Shown in pieces: positions 25,279-33,443 of a DNA stretch of 64,000 nucleotides; position 1 is the first letter of the stretch; every line of letters begins with the position of its first letter. The DNA comes from Streptomyces flavofungini (GTDB lineage Bacteria; Actinomycetota; Actinomycetes; Streptomycetales; Streptomycetaceae): assembly GCF_030388665.1 (NCBI RefSeq), contig NZ_CP128846.1:372001-436000 (forward strand). Direction: 5' to 3'. A program made the translations under genes and the position numbers. The notes under the pieces were generated by a model that was given only the letters and a program-made list of their open reading frames with translations, ran no database searches and was not told the origin of the DNA.

Positions 25279-28200
25279 TCACACCCCGGGATCGCAGCAG
25301 CCGTCCCGCCGCATGAGGCGTCCCACCTTCAGCCAGTCGGGGCCTTCGTGGGCGTGCCGGGTCTCCTTCGGGAAGGCGGACACCAGGGCGTCCGTCTCGT
25401 ACGGGGTGCCGCCGCGCAGCACGGACACGGTCCGCACCAGCGACGTGAAGTCCGTGAAGGGGTCGCCGTCCACGACCGTGAGGTCGGCGACCTTCCCCTC
25501 CTCGACCGTCCCGAGGTCGTCCGCGACGCCGAAGAGCCGCGCGGGCAGCACCGTCACGGTGCGCAGCGCCTCGACCGGGGAGAGCCCGCCACGGTGCAGG
25601 GCGCGCAGGCCCAGGTGCAGGGACAGGCCGATCGGGACGAGGGGCTGGTCGGTGCCGAGGGCGACGAGGCCGCCTGCGGCGAGGATGCGCCGGTAGATGT
25701 CGGTCTCCTTGCGCAGCGTGGCCAGCTGGGCGGCCGTCGGCGGGGTGCCCGCGCCCCTGACGACCGCGGCCGCGTCCCACGGCGCCATCACGGCGGTGAC
25801 CCGGGGGTCGTCGGCGAGGCCGGGATCGGCGCCGAGGAGCGGCACAGAGGTGAACGGCGTCGCGATCATCGCGAACCGCGCCCCCCGCGCGCTGTAGATC
25901 TCGGTCACGTCGTCGTAGGCACGCCCTGACGCCGTGATCGCGTGGCCGGACTCCCCGCGCTGGGTGGCCTGCAGATGGGTCGTCAGGTCCTGTCCCGACT
26001 GGATGCCGGGCGACAGGAAGTGGCTGCCCGAGCGCACGCCCAGGCGTTCGTGTGCGTAGCGCGCGGCCTCCTCCATCACCCAACCGGGCGCCCGTACATA
26101 GGTCTTGACGAAGTCCCAGTCGAGCTGCGCGGCCCGTTCCAGGGAGCGCCGCAGGCCCGCACGGGTGCGGTGGGCACGGCCCATGCTGTACGCGACGCGC
26201 CCGCCGTCGAGGAGTTCGCCGGTGGTCAGCAGGCGGGGCCCGGCGAGCTGCCCGGTGGCGACCGCCTCCCGGATGCGGGCCTGTTCGTGGGCGAAGCCGC
26301 CGAGCGAGACGGCCGTGGTGATGCCGTACGTGAGCTGGCCGACGGTCTGGCGGCCCCCGTAGGTGCTCTGCCACGGATGGGTGTGGGTGTCCCACAGGCC
26401 GGGCAGGACGGTGCGGTCCGAGGCGTCGACGCGCCGAAGGGTGCCCCCGCGGGAGGCGCGGTGCGGTTCGACGGCGGCGACGCGCCCGCCGCGTACGACG
26501 ATGTCGACGTCCTCGCGGACCGTGTCGCCGGTGCCGTCCCACAGCCGTCCGGCGTGCACGACGGTGTCGGCGGGCGCGGGCCTGCGCTGGTCGAGGGGGA
26601 CGCGCACGGTGCGGGCGTGGCCGCCGTCGACACCGATGAGGCGCAGCTCGGCGCCCGACAGGTACAGGAGCCTCTTCGAGTCGCCGGACCAGGTGGGGTG
26701 GTCGGCGGGTTCGGTGGTGAGGGTGCGCAGCTCTCCGTGCGGGCTGCCGTCGGGGGCCACGGGCAGCAGGCACAGCGCGGACTCCACGATCACCGCCATC
26801 CAGCGGCCGTCGGGCGACCAGACGGGCCCCGAGTCGTAGCGGTCGGCCACGGACGTGTGGGGCGCGACGGCGTGCAGGCGGGCGCTGCCGGTGGCGGCGT
26901 CGACGACGCGGATGAGGTTGTAGCCCTCGCGGAAGCGGAGGTTGAGGCGGTTGCGGTCGCAGAGGGCGACCAGGCGGCCGTCCGGCGACCAGCTCGGCCG
27001 TCCGGGGATACCGCCGCCGCCGAGCGGGTCGGCGAGGACGCGTTCGGCGCCCGTGTCCAGGTCGCGCACGACGAGCCTGCCGGTCATGTCGAGGCAGGCG
27101 AGCCGCTTGCCGTCGGGCGAGAGCGCGGGGTGCACGCGGCCGCCCGTCGCCAGCGCGGTCTCCTCGCCGGTGGTCAGGTCGCGCCGGTAGACGCCGAGGA
27201 GGCCGTCGCGGTCGTCGGCGTACACCAGGGAGCGCCCGTCCCGCGCCCAGGTCGGGCCGAGGAGGTAGCGCGTGGGCTCCGAACGCCGCAGCCGCTTCGG
27301 GGCCAGGCCGCCCTTCGCGTCCGCGAGCCACAGCGAGTTGAGGGCCGCGAAGGCGACCTTGCGGCCGTCCGGCGACAGCGCGGGCAGATGGACGCCCCGC
27401 ACGGGCCGTACCCGCTCGTCCGCGAGTCCGAGGTCGTACTCCTTGACCCGGTAGCGCGGCCGGTCCACCCGCAGCACGCCGTCGAACGGGATCGCCTCCG
27501 CCGTGGCCGGCTCTTTCGGGCGTACGAGGGTGAAGCGGCCGTCGACGGTCAGGAGCAGTCGGCCGTCCTGGGTCCAGCGCGGCGGTACGGGCGCGATGTC
27601 GCCGGTGACGTCCACGCGCTTGCCGTCGACGACGAGCGCGCAGGACGCGGCGGGCGCAGGAGTGGTGCGCAGATAGGCGAGGCGGCGGCCGTCCGGACTC
27701 GGGGCGGGCGTCATGACCTGGGCGTTCTCGGTCTCGGTGTGCTCCACGACGACGGGGCCCTGCCCGTCGGCGGGGACGGCGGCGACGGTCCGTGCCTCCA
27801 GGGCCATGCCGGTGGCCGAGGTGACCCCCTTCGCCCGGACGAACAGGATCGGCTTCCCGTCCGGCGACCAGGCGGGGTCGAAGTCCTCCCAGGGGCCGTC
27901 CTGCAGCGGCCCGCCCTGCCCCGGCAGCCCGGTGACGCGGGACAGCTCGCCGTTGCGCAGATCGAGGACGTGGATGCGGTACGGGCTGCCCGCGACCGGG
28001 TCGCCGCCGCGCTCCGAGGCGAACGCGAGGCGGGTGCCGTCGGGCGACCACGCGGGACCCCGGTCGTCCCAGGGGCCGTCGGTGCGCTGCTCGACCTCCG
28101 AGCCGTCGGGCCGCATGGTCCAGATGTGGAAGCCGCCGCCCTGGAAGGCGCAGAACGCGATGAGGTCCCCGTCCGGCGCGTACACCGGCCGGTTGGGTTC

Positions 28201-28497
28201 CAGGCCGGGCGGGGTGAGCTGTTCCGCCTTGCCGCCGCCGCGCGGCTGGGACCACAGCACGTGCTGCACCTCGGCGACCAGCCGGTCCCCGGTGGGCGAG
28301 AGCGTCGCCGAGCCGTTGGTGGCCCGTCTGAACGACAGGGGCACACCGGCGGATTCGCGCGCCGCGGCGGGTCCGGCGCCCGCCACCCCGACGGCACCGG
28401 CGGCCCCGGCCACACCTGCGGCGACAAGCAGTTGACGGCGTGACAGTTGAGAGGAACGAGGAGGAGAAAGGGGGGTGTGGTTCCTGTCGCGATCCAT
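25279..28497 (-). CDS. Tat-exported TolB-like propeller fused to amidohydrolase
   Basis: A 1072-residue protein. The N-terminus has a twin-arginine signal (QLSRRQLLVAAG). Residues about 55-600 are PD40/TolB propeller repeats (SPDGRRLAYL, WSPDGKPILFV, LSPDGRKVAFA and others). The last 420 residues are a metal-dependent amidohydrolase: LPGLWDTHTHPW (HxH), a Lys in DFVKTYVRAPG, His residues in GSHFLSP and GHAITASG, and Asp in GTDQPLVPIG; ADLTVVDGDPF closes the family fold. Related fusions are annotated as prolidase/imidazolonepropionase-like. Substrate unknown, presumably extracellular. The ATG at 28497 was chosen because the Tat signal follows; its ribosome binding site is weak. Confidence 0.88.
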   Translation of the reverse strand: MDRDRNHTPLSPPRSSQLSRRQLLVAAGVAGAAGAVGVAGAGPAAARESAGVPLSFRRATNGSATLSPTGDRLVAEVQHVLWSQPRGGGKAEQLTPPGLEPNRPVYAPDGDLIAFCAFQGGGFHIWTMRPDGSEVEQRTDGPWDDRGPAWSPDGTRLAFASERGGDPVAGSPYRIHVLDLRNGELSRVTGLPGQGGPLQDGPWEDFDPAWSPDGKPILFVRAKGVTSATGMALEARTVAAVPADGQGPVVVEHTETENAQVMTPAPSPDGRRLAYLRTTPAPAASCALVVDGKRVDVTGDIAPVPPRWTQDGRLLLTVDGRFTLVRPKEPATAEAIPFDGVLRVDRPRYRVKEYDLGLADERVRPVRGVHLPALSPDGRKVAFAALNSLWLADAKGGLAPKRLRRSEPTRYLLGPTWARDGRSLVYADDRDGLLGVYRRDLTTGEETALATGGRVHPALSPDGKRLACLDMTGRLVVRDLDTGAERVLADPLGGGGIPGRPSWSPDGRLVALCDRNRLNLRFREGYNLIRVVDAATGSARLHAVAPHTSVADRYDSGPVWSPDGRWMAVIVESALCLLPVAPDGSPHGELRTLTTEPADHPTWSGDSKRLLYLSGAELRLIGVDGGHARTVRVPLDQRRPAPADTVVHAGRLWDGTGDTVREDVDIVVRGGRVAAVEPHRASRGGTLRRVDASDRTVLPGLWDTHTHPWQSTYGGRQTVGQLTYGITTAVSLGGFAHEQARIREAVATGQLAGPRLLTTGELLDGGRVAYSMGRAHRTRAGLRRSLERAAQLDWDFVKTYVRAPGWVMEEAARYAHERLGVRSGSHFLSPGIQSGQDLTTHLQATQRGESGHAITASGRAYDDVTEIYSARGARFAMIATPFTSVPLLGADPGLADDPRVTAVMAPWDAAAVVRGAGTPPTAAQLATLRKETDIYRRILAAGGLVALGTDQPLVPIGLSLHLGLRALHRGGLSPVEALRTVTVLPARLFGVADDLGTVEEGKVADLTVVDGDPFTDFTSLVRTVSVLRGGTPYETDALVSAFPKETRHAHEGPDWLKVGRLMRRDGCCDPGV

Positions 28498-28756
28498 GCG
28501 GGGAACACTCGCGCACCGCGCTGCGCTGAGCAACACCGCCTGCGCGGGGGGGTCACCGGTGTCACCGCAGTGGCGGGCACGGAGCCCGCCGGATGCCGGG
28601 ATCCGCCGCCCCTCGCGCCCGTCGGCACATCTCCCGCACCACCCTAGGGATTTCCCTGGGTGCCGCACCGACGCGCCGCCCAGTGGGCCGCTTCTACTCT
28701 GGGCGGCGTCGCCATGCGTCACGGCTCACGCCCTGGGCCGGTCCCCGGGAGGCGTT

Positions 28757-28984
28757 GTGCGCTATGTCATCGAGGTGTACCGCGAGCACGACGGTGTGTG
28801 CGGGAGCGTCGCCGTCGAGAGCTGTGGGAGTCCGCGGCCCTTCCATGGGTGGCTCGAGCTGCTCGCGCTGCTCGAACCGCCACTGCCGGAGGGCGCGGGC
28901 CTGGATGCCGGGCCCCGCGGGGAGGCTCCTGACGCCGGGTCCCCGCGTCAGGAGCCGCCGGGCGGTGACTTGAGCGCTCCCTAG
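28757..28984 (+). CDS. Small unknown protein, 75 residues
   Basis: A short gene with a GTG start at 28757 behind GGGAGG (28749-28752 plus flanking G). It encodes RYVIEVYREHDGVCGSVAVE, then a GSPRPFHGWLELLALLEPP helix-like stretch and a Pro/Gly tail. The first 45 residues look like a genuine beta-beta-helix domain, compatible with conserved small streptomycete proteins. The tail from about residue 55 overlaps a terminator hairpin (28924-28956), so selection there may act on RNA rather than protein. Divergent from the amidohydrolase. Function unknown. Confidence 0.65.
   Translation: MRYVIEVYREHDGVCGSVAVESCGSPRPFHGWLELLALLEPPLPEGAGLDAGPRGEAPDAGSPRQEPPGGDLSAP
28924..28956 (+). terminator. Terminator hairpin inside the 3' end of a small gene
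   Basis: GGCTCCTGACGC (28924-28935) and GCGTCAGGAGCC (28945-28956) form a perfect 12-bp stem with a 9-nt loop. The stop codon of the small gene lies 26 bp beyond it. Confidence 0.75.
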
Positions 28985-29168
28985 CGGACGGGAGGTCCGA
29001 ACAGGAGTTCCGCGCGGTGCGGCTGGCCGGTCCTCGTCGGTGGAAGTCGGAATTCGCCTTGTGCGGAGCGCCGGTCGCCCACCATCGTGGAATCCTGGCC
29101 ATGAGCCCGGCACGGGTCACCGTTTCTCTCGGGTCACCCGCGGCCGGTGCCGATGCGCGGGGGCGGTG

Positions 29169-32012
29169 ATGACGACCGAGGGCACAGCGCACGAACTGTT
29201 CCACGCCCCGCCGCCCGGCGACGCGTTCTGCGGCCGCGTCCACGAACTGGAAGCGCTCCAGCAGGACTTCGCCGACGTCTGCGCGGGCTCGCCGCGGCTC
29301 GTGCTGCTCGAAGGGCCCGGCGGCATCGGAAAGACGGCCCTGGTGCGCCGGTTCCTCGACTCCGTGCACGGCACCTGTGTGCTGCACGCGAGCGGTGAGG
29401 AGAACGAGAGCGCGCTGCCGTGCGGCGTGCTCGCCCAGCTCGTCGGGCAGAGCCCGCTGCCGGTGCCGGAGACCCTTGCCGGACTCGTCCGCGTACCGCA
29501 GTCGCTGCACGCCAACCTGCCCCCGCTCGCCGCCGGGTTCGGGCTTCTCGACCTGCTGAGCGAGGTGCAGGGCAAGGGTCCTGTGGTCCTGGTCGTGGAC
29601 GACGCGCACTGGGCGGACCCGGAGTCCCTGAACGCCCTCACGTTCGCCCTGCGGCGACTGCGCCACGACCGGGTCCTCGCGATCGTCGCACTGCGGGACC
29701 CGCAGGTGCCCGAACTGCCCGACGGGCTGCGCCGCCTGCTCACCGGCACCCCCACGCGCCGCATCCCCCTCGACGGCCTCAGCCCCGACGAGCTGGCCGC
29801 GCTCAGCGTGCGCCTCGGCTCCGCGCGCCTCCCGCACTCGGCGTCCCGGCGACTGCACTCCCACACCCACGGCAACCCGCTGCACGCCCGCGCGCTGCTC
29901 GGCCAGGTGCCGCCCGACGTCCTGCTCGACGTGGCGACACCGCTGCCCGCGCCCCGGTCCTACGCCATGCTGGTGCTCGCCAACCTCGCCGACTGCGGGG
30001 CGGCCACCCAGCGCCTGGTGCAGGCGGTGAGCGTGCTCGGGCTCTCCTGCCGCCTGCGCACCGCCGCCCGGCTCGCGCGGGTCGCCCAGCCCCTGCCCGC
30101 ACTCGAACGGGCCGTCAAGACAGGCCTGCTGCGCGAGACCCCCGCCGGGGTGGCCCCCGAGGTCGCCTTCCCGCACCCGCTGGTGCACGCGGCGGTCTAT
30201 CAGGACATCGGGCCCGCCCAGCGCGCCGCCCTGCACACCCGGGCCGCGGAGCTGGTCGACGACGAGTACACCAAGCTGCGCCACCGCGTCCTCGCCGCCA
30301 CCGGACCCGACGAACAGCTCGCCGAAGCACTCGCGGCCTGCGCGCGCCGCGAGGCGGCCACCGGCCTGTGGTCCGTCGCGGGCACGCACTTGCGGCACGC
30401 CGCCCGCGTCGCGACGAGCCCCCGGGAACGGGACCGGCTCACCGTCGAGGCCGTCGAGGCCCTGCTCCTCGACGGCCGGGTACAGGAGGCCGCCGAGCTG
30501 GCCAACAGCGTGCCCGACGGGGCCGATCCGGCGCTGCGCGGCTACGTACGCGGCTACGTGGCCCGCGTCCAGGGGCGCACGGAGGCCGCCCGCACCCTGC
30601 TCGCGGACGCCTGGGAGCAGTGCGACCGCGAGCGGGACCCGTCCCTCGCGGCCCGCGCCGCCGAGCAGTTGAGCTACGCGGCCGTGATGTGCGGCCGCGC
30701 CGCGGTGGCCGCACGGTGGGCCGAGCGCGCGCAGCGCCTGTCCACCGCGCAGGGGCCGAGCCGCATGCTGCGCTTCAACCACCTCATCGCCCTGGGCCTC
30801 AGCGGCCGTGCCAAGGAAGGCATCGCGCTCGCGGCAAATCTGCCCGACCCCATGATCGTGCCACTGAAGAGCATCGATCTGCTGCTGGCTCGCGGCCAGT
30901 TGAGGCTCTGGTCGGACGATCTGCCCGGGGCGCGGCAGGACCTGCTCGGGGCCGTCGCCAACTGCCGTACCACGACCGTGCCGTTGCGGCTGCTGTCGGC
31001 GTCCGCGCTCGCCCAGACCCTGCACCGGCTGGGCGCGTGGGACGAGGCGCTGATCCACGCCGAGTCGTCCGCGTCGATCGCCGACGACACCGACCAGTCG
31101 TGGCTGAAGCCGGTCACCCACGGCGTCTCCGCGCAGATCCTGGCCGCGCGTGGCGCATGGGAGCGCGCGTCCGACCACCTGCGGACCGCCCTCGACGTGC
31201 CGGGCGGCGCCGAGACGCCCGTCGCGTGGGCGTACGCGGTGTGCGCGCGCGGGCACCTCGCGGACGCGCGCGGCGAGCCGCAGGAGGTCGTGGCCGCGCT
31301 GCGGCCGCTGCTGCGGTTCGCCGAGCAGGACGGCGTCAACGAGCCGGGGGTCGTCGACTGGCAGCCGCTGCTCGGCGACGCGCTGGTGCAGGTCGGGGAG
31401 CTGGACGAGGCGGAGGCGGTGCTCGGCCCGTTCGAGGAGCGGGCGCGGGCCCGTGGCCGGCACGCGTCGCTCGCCGCGGCCGCGCGGGCCCGGGGCAATC
31501 TGGCCGCCGCGCGCCGCGACCCCAAGCGCGCGCAGGCGGCGTTCGCGCGGGCACAGGACCACGCGGCGCAGGTCCCGGCGCCCTTCGGGCGGGCGCGGGT
31601 GGAGCTGGACCACGGCTCGTTCCTGCGCAGGATCGGCCGCCGGTCCCTGGCCATCGCGCAGTTGCAGGCCGCGTACGCGACGATGACGGCGCTCGGTGCG
31701 GCGCCCTACCGGGCGCTGTGCCTGCGGGAGTTGAACGCCTGCGGGCGGGCCGTGCCCGACCTCCCGGCGGACGGCCGGGAGCGGGACGCCGCCATCGACG
31801 CCCTGGACGGGACGCTCACCCCACAGGAGCTGGCCGTGGCCCGCCTCGCCGCCCAGGGCCTCACGAACCGCCAGATCGCCACGGCGCTCGCCCTGAGCGT
31901 CAAGACCATCGAGTACCACCTGGGCCACACCTACGCGAAGCTCGGGATCACCTCGCGGATCGGCCTGGTGCAGCGGCTCGGGCCGCGGCCCTCGTCCCCG
32001 TCGGCGGGCTGA
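29169..32012 (+). CDS. LAL-type LuxR transcriptional regulator with AAA ATPase
   Basis: A 947-residue large ATP-binding regulator of the LuxR family. Walker A is GPGGIGKTAL (near residues 47-56) and Walker B is VVLVVDDAHWADP (near 138-150). A long Ala/Arg-rich TPR-like region spans roughly 300-860. The C-terminus is a LuxR helix-turn-helix (LTPQELAVARLAAQGLTNRQ... KTIEYHLGHTYAKLGI). Such proteins are usually pathway-specific activators, often of secondary metabolism or sugar use. The ATG at 29169 (or the GTG just before, 29166) follows a G-rich site. The BTAD regulator gene follows by 110 bp in the same direction. No obvious target cluster is in the window. Confidence 0.9.
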   Translation: MTTEGTAHELFHAPPPGDAFCGRVHELEALQQDFADVCAGSPRLVLLEGPGGIGKTALVRRFLDSVHGTCVLHASGEENESALPCGVLAQLVGQSPLPVPETLAGLVRVPQSLHANLPPLAAGFGLLDLLSEVQGKGPVVLVVDDAHWADPESLNALTFALRRLRHDRVLAIVALRDPQVPELPDGLRRLLTGTPTRRIPLDGLSPDELAALSVRLGSARLPHSASRRLHSHTHGNPLHARALLGQVPPDVLLDVATPLPAPRSYAMLVLANLADCGAATQRLVQAVSVLGLSCRLRTAARLARVAQPLPALERAVKTGLLRETPAGVAPEVAFPHPLVHAAVYQDIGPAQRAALHTRAAELVDDEYTKLRHRVLAATGPDEQLAEALAACARREAATGLWSVAGTHLRHAARVATSPRERDRLTVEAVEALLLDGRVQEAAELANSVPDGADPALRGYVRGYVARVQGRTEAARTLLADAWEQCDRERDPSLAARAAEQLSYAAVMCGRAAVAARWAERAQRLSTAQGPSRMLRFNHLIALGLSGRAKEGIALAANLPDPMIVPLKSIDLLLARGQLRLWSDDLPGARQDLLGAVANCRTTTVPLRLLSASALAQTLHRLGAWDEALIHAESSASIADDTDQSWLKPVTHGVSAQILAARGAWERASDHLRTALDVPGGAETPVAWAYAVCARGHLADARGEPQEVVAALRPLLRFAEQDGVNEPGVVDWQPLLGDALVQVGELDEAEAVLGPFEERARARGRHASLAAAARARGNLAAARRDPKRAQAAFARAQDHAAQVPAPFGRARVELDHGSFLRRIGRRSLAIAQLQAAYATMTALGAAPYRALCLRELNACGRAVPDLPADGRERDAAIDALDGTLTPQELAVARLAAQGLTNRQIATALALSVKTIEYHLGHTYAKLGITSRIGLVQRLGPRPSSPSAG

Positions 32013-32122
32013 GGGGAACCGGGGAAATCCCCGGCACGGTCCCGGAGGCGCGCCCCACGCCCCGCTCGTACGGTCGAGCCCGTAGGGCTAGGGCGAACGC
32101 GGGAGCCGCTGGAGGTGGCCCG

Positions 32123-32947
32123 ATGGTTTCCATCAGGTACGGGGCGGTCGGTGAGGAGCGGCCGACACTGCGGCTGCGGCTGCTCGGGGGATTCCTCCTC
32201 ACCCGGGAGGCGCCGGAACCCGCCTGCGGGAACCCGGACTGCACCGACGTGTGTCCGGACGACCCGGGCTGTCTCGAAGCGCGTGCCGGTGAGTCGCTCG
32301 ACGTGCCCGCGAGCGGCCGTCAGGTGCTCGCGCGGCTCGCGCTGTGCGGGGCGGCGACGCGCTCGGCGCTCGCGGGCACGCTGTGGCCCGACGTCACCGA
32401 GGCGCGGGCCCGCGCCAGTCTGCGCACCGCCGTGTGGCGCCTCAACGGCGCGGGTTCGGCCCTCACCGACACCCACGACGGCGCCCTGTCGCTGAGCCAC
32501 CGGGTGCGCGTCGACATCCAGGACTTCACCCGGGCCGCGCACCAAGTGCTGTCCGGGGACGCCCTGTCGGCGGCGCGGGAACGCATGCGGACGGCCTATC
32601 ACGTACTGCTCCTCGGCCGCGAGTTGCTGCCCGGCTGGCAGCAGGACTGGGTCGCCTTCGAACGCGAGCGGCTGCACCAGCTGCGGCTGCACGCCCTGGA
32701 GGCGCTGTCGGCGCGGCTCGTCGACCGGCGTCTGTACGCCCCCGCGCTCGAGGCCGCGCTGGAGAGCACCCGCGTCGACCCGCTGCGCGAGAGCGCCCAC
32801 CGGGCGGTCGTTTCCGTCCACCTCGCGGAGCACAACCTGACGGAGGCGGTGCGGCAGTACGAGACGTTCCGCGGACTGCTCCTGAGGGAACTCGGCGTGG
32901 AGCCTTCGGGGCAGTTCTCGTCGATGCTGCGGCACGCGCTGGTGTGA
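32123..32947 (+). CDS. BTAD-domain (SARP-like) transcriptional regulator with Cys-rich insert
   Basis: A 274-residue regulator. An OmpR-like winged helix (RLRLLGGFLL... ARLALCGAATRSALAGTLWPD... ASLRTAVWRLNG) is followed by the bacterial transcriptional activation domain (DIQDFTRAAHQVL ... LLPGWQQDWVAFERERLHQLRLHALEAL ... EAVRQYETFRGLLLRELGVEPS). Unlike standard SARPs, the N-terminus carries CGNPDCTDVCPDDPGC, a CX4CX3CX5C cluster that could bind zinc or an iron-sulfur centre. The ATG at 32123 follows GGAGG (32111-32115). It lies downstream of the LAL regulator and may work with it. Confidence 0.87.
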   Translation: MVSIRYGAVGEERPTLRLRLLGGFLLTREAPEPACGNPDCTDVCPDDPGCLEARAGESLDVPASGRQVLARLALCGAATRSALAGTLWPDVTEARARASLRTAVWRLNGAGSALTDTHDGALSLSHRVRVDIQDFTRAAHQVLSGDALSAARERMRTAYHVLLLGRELLPGWQQDWVAFERERLHQLRLHALEALSARLVDRRLYAPALEAALESTRVDPLRESAHRAVVSVHLAEHNLTEAVRQYETFRGLLLRELGVEPSGQFSSMLRHALV

Positions 32948-33020
32948 GGGGGGCGCCGGACACCGCACCCACGGATGATGTGACGCCGCGGTGACGCCCC
33001 GGCCGTCACGATGGGACGTG

Positions 33021-33120
33021 CCCCGTCCAGGATGCGGGGAGAAGGGGGAACTCCCCTGGTTGAGCGACGCGCCGGCCGTCACGGCCACCACCTGGGTGGT
33101 CGCTCATGCCCTGGACGGGG
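33021..33120. ncRNA. Nested inverted repeat, candidate structured RNA
   Basis: An 11-bp outer stem, CCCCGTCCAGG (33021-33031) with CCTGGACGGGG (33110-33120), encloses several hairpins: GGGG(33045-33048)/CCCC(33053-33056); TGAGCGA(33061-33067)/TCGCTCA(33100-33106) enclosing GGCCG/CGGCC (33074-33086) and ACCAC/GTGGT (33087-33100). This branched layout is more than a terminator needs. It lies in a 496-bp space between the 3' ends of two convergent genes and matches no riboswitch I can recognise. The remaining part of the space, 33121-33443, is Pro/Arg-coding-like low-complexity sequence without a supported gene. Confidence 0.45.
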
Positions 33121-33443
33121 TGCCCAAGTCCCGCGGGAGGCCGCGACATGGTCGACCGTGGGCACCAGCTCTCCCCGCGCGCCTTCGCGGCCCACCGGCC
33201 GTCGCGCGCACTCCCGCGGTCTCCCCGCGGGTACCTGCCTCGCAGCTGCCTTCGGGCTCGCCCCGCCCACGCAGACGTCCGCAGCAGACGTCCACCGCAG
33301 GCATCCACCAACGGCCCCACCCATGCCAGAGGGGCCGGGCTCCCCCGAGCCGCCCGGCCCCTCCTCTCCCCCCGGCCTCGGAGCCGGACCCCGCTGCCCG
33401 ACCCGGCCCGGCCCCGCCCCCCCCAGCTCAGCCCTCCCCCGGC

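Noticed and set aside
25942..28443. A plus-strand open frame of 833 codons opposite the amidohydrolase
   Set aside because: Translation is Val/Gly/Ala/Arg low-complexity; the minus-strand frame has clear catalytic motifs and a Tat signal.
29420..32122. A long frame upstream of and joined to the BTAD regulator
   Set aside because: It overlaps the LAL regulator in another frame and is Arg/Pro/Gly-rich. The BTAD domain begins at 32123 behind a GGAGG site.
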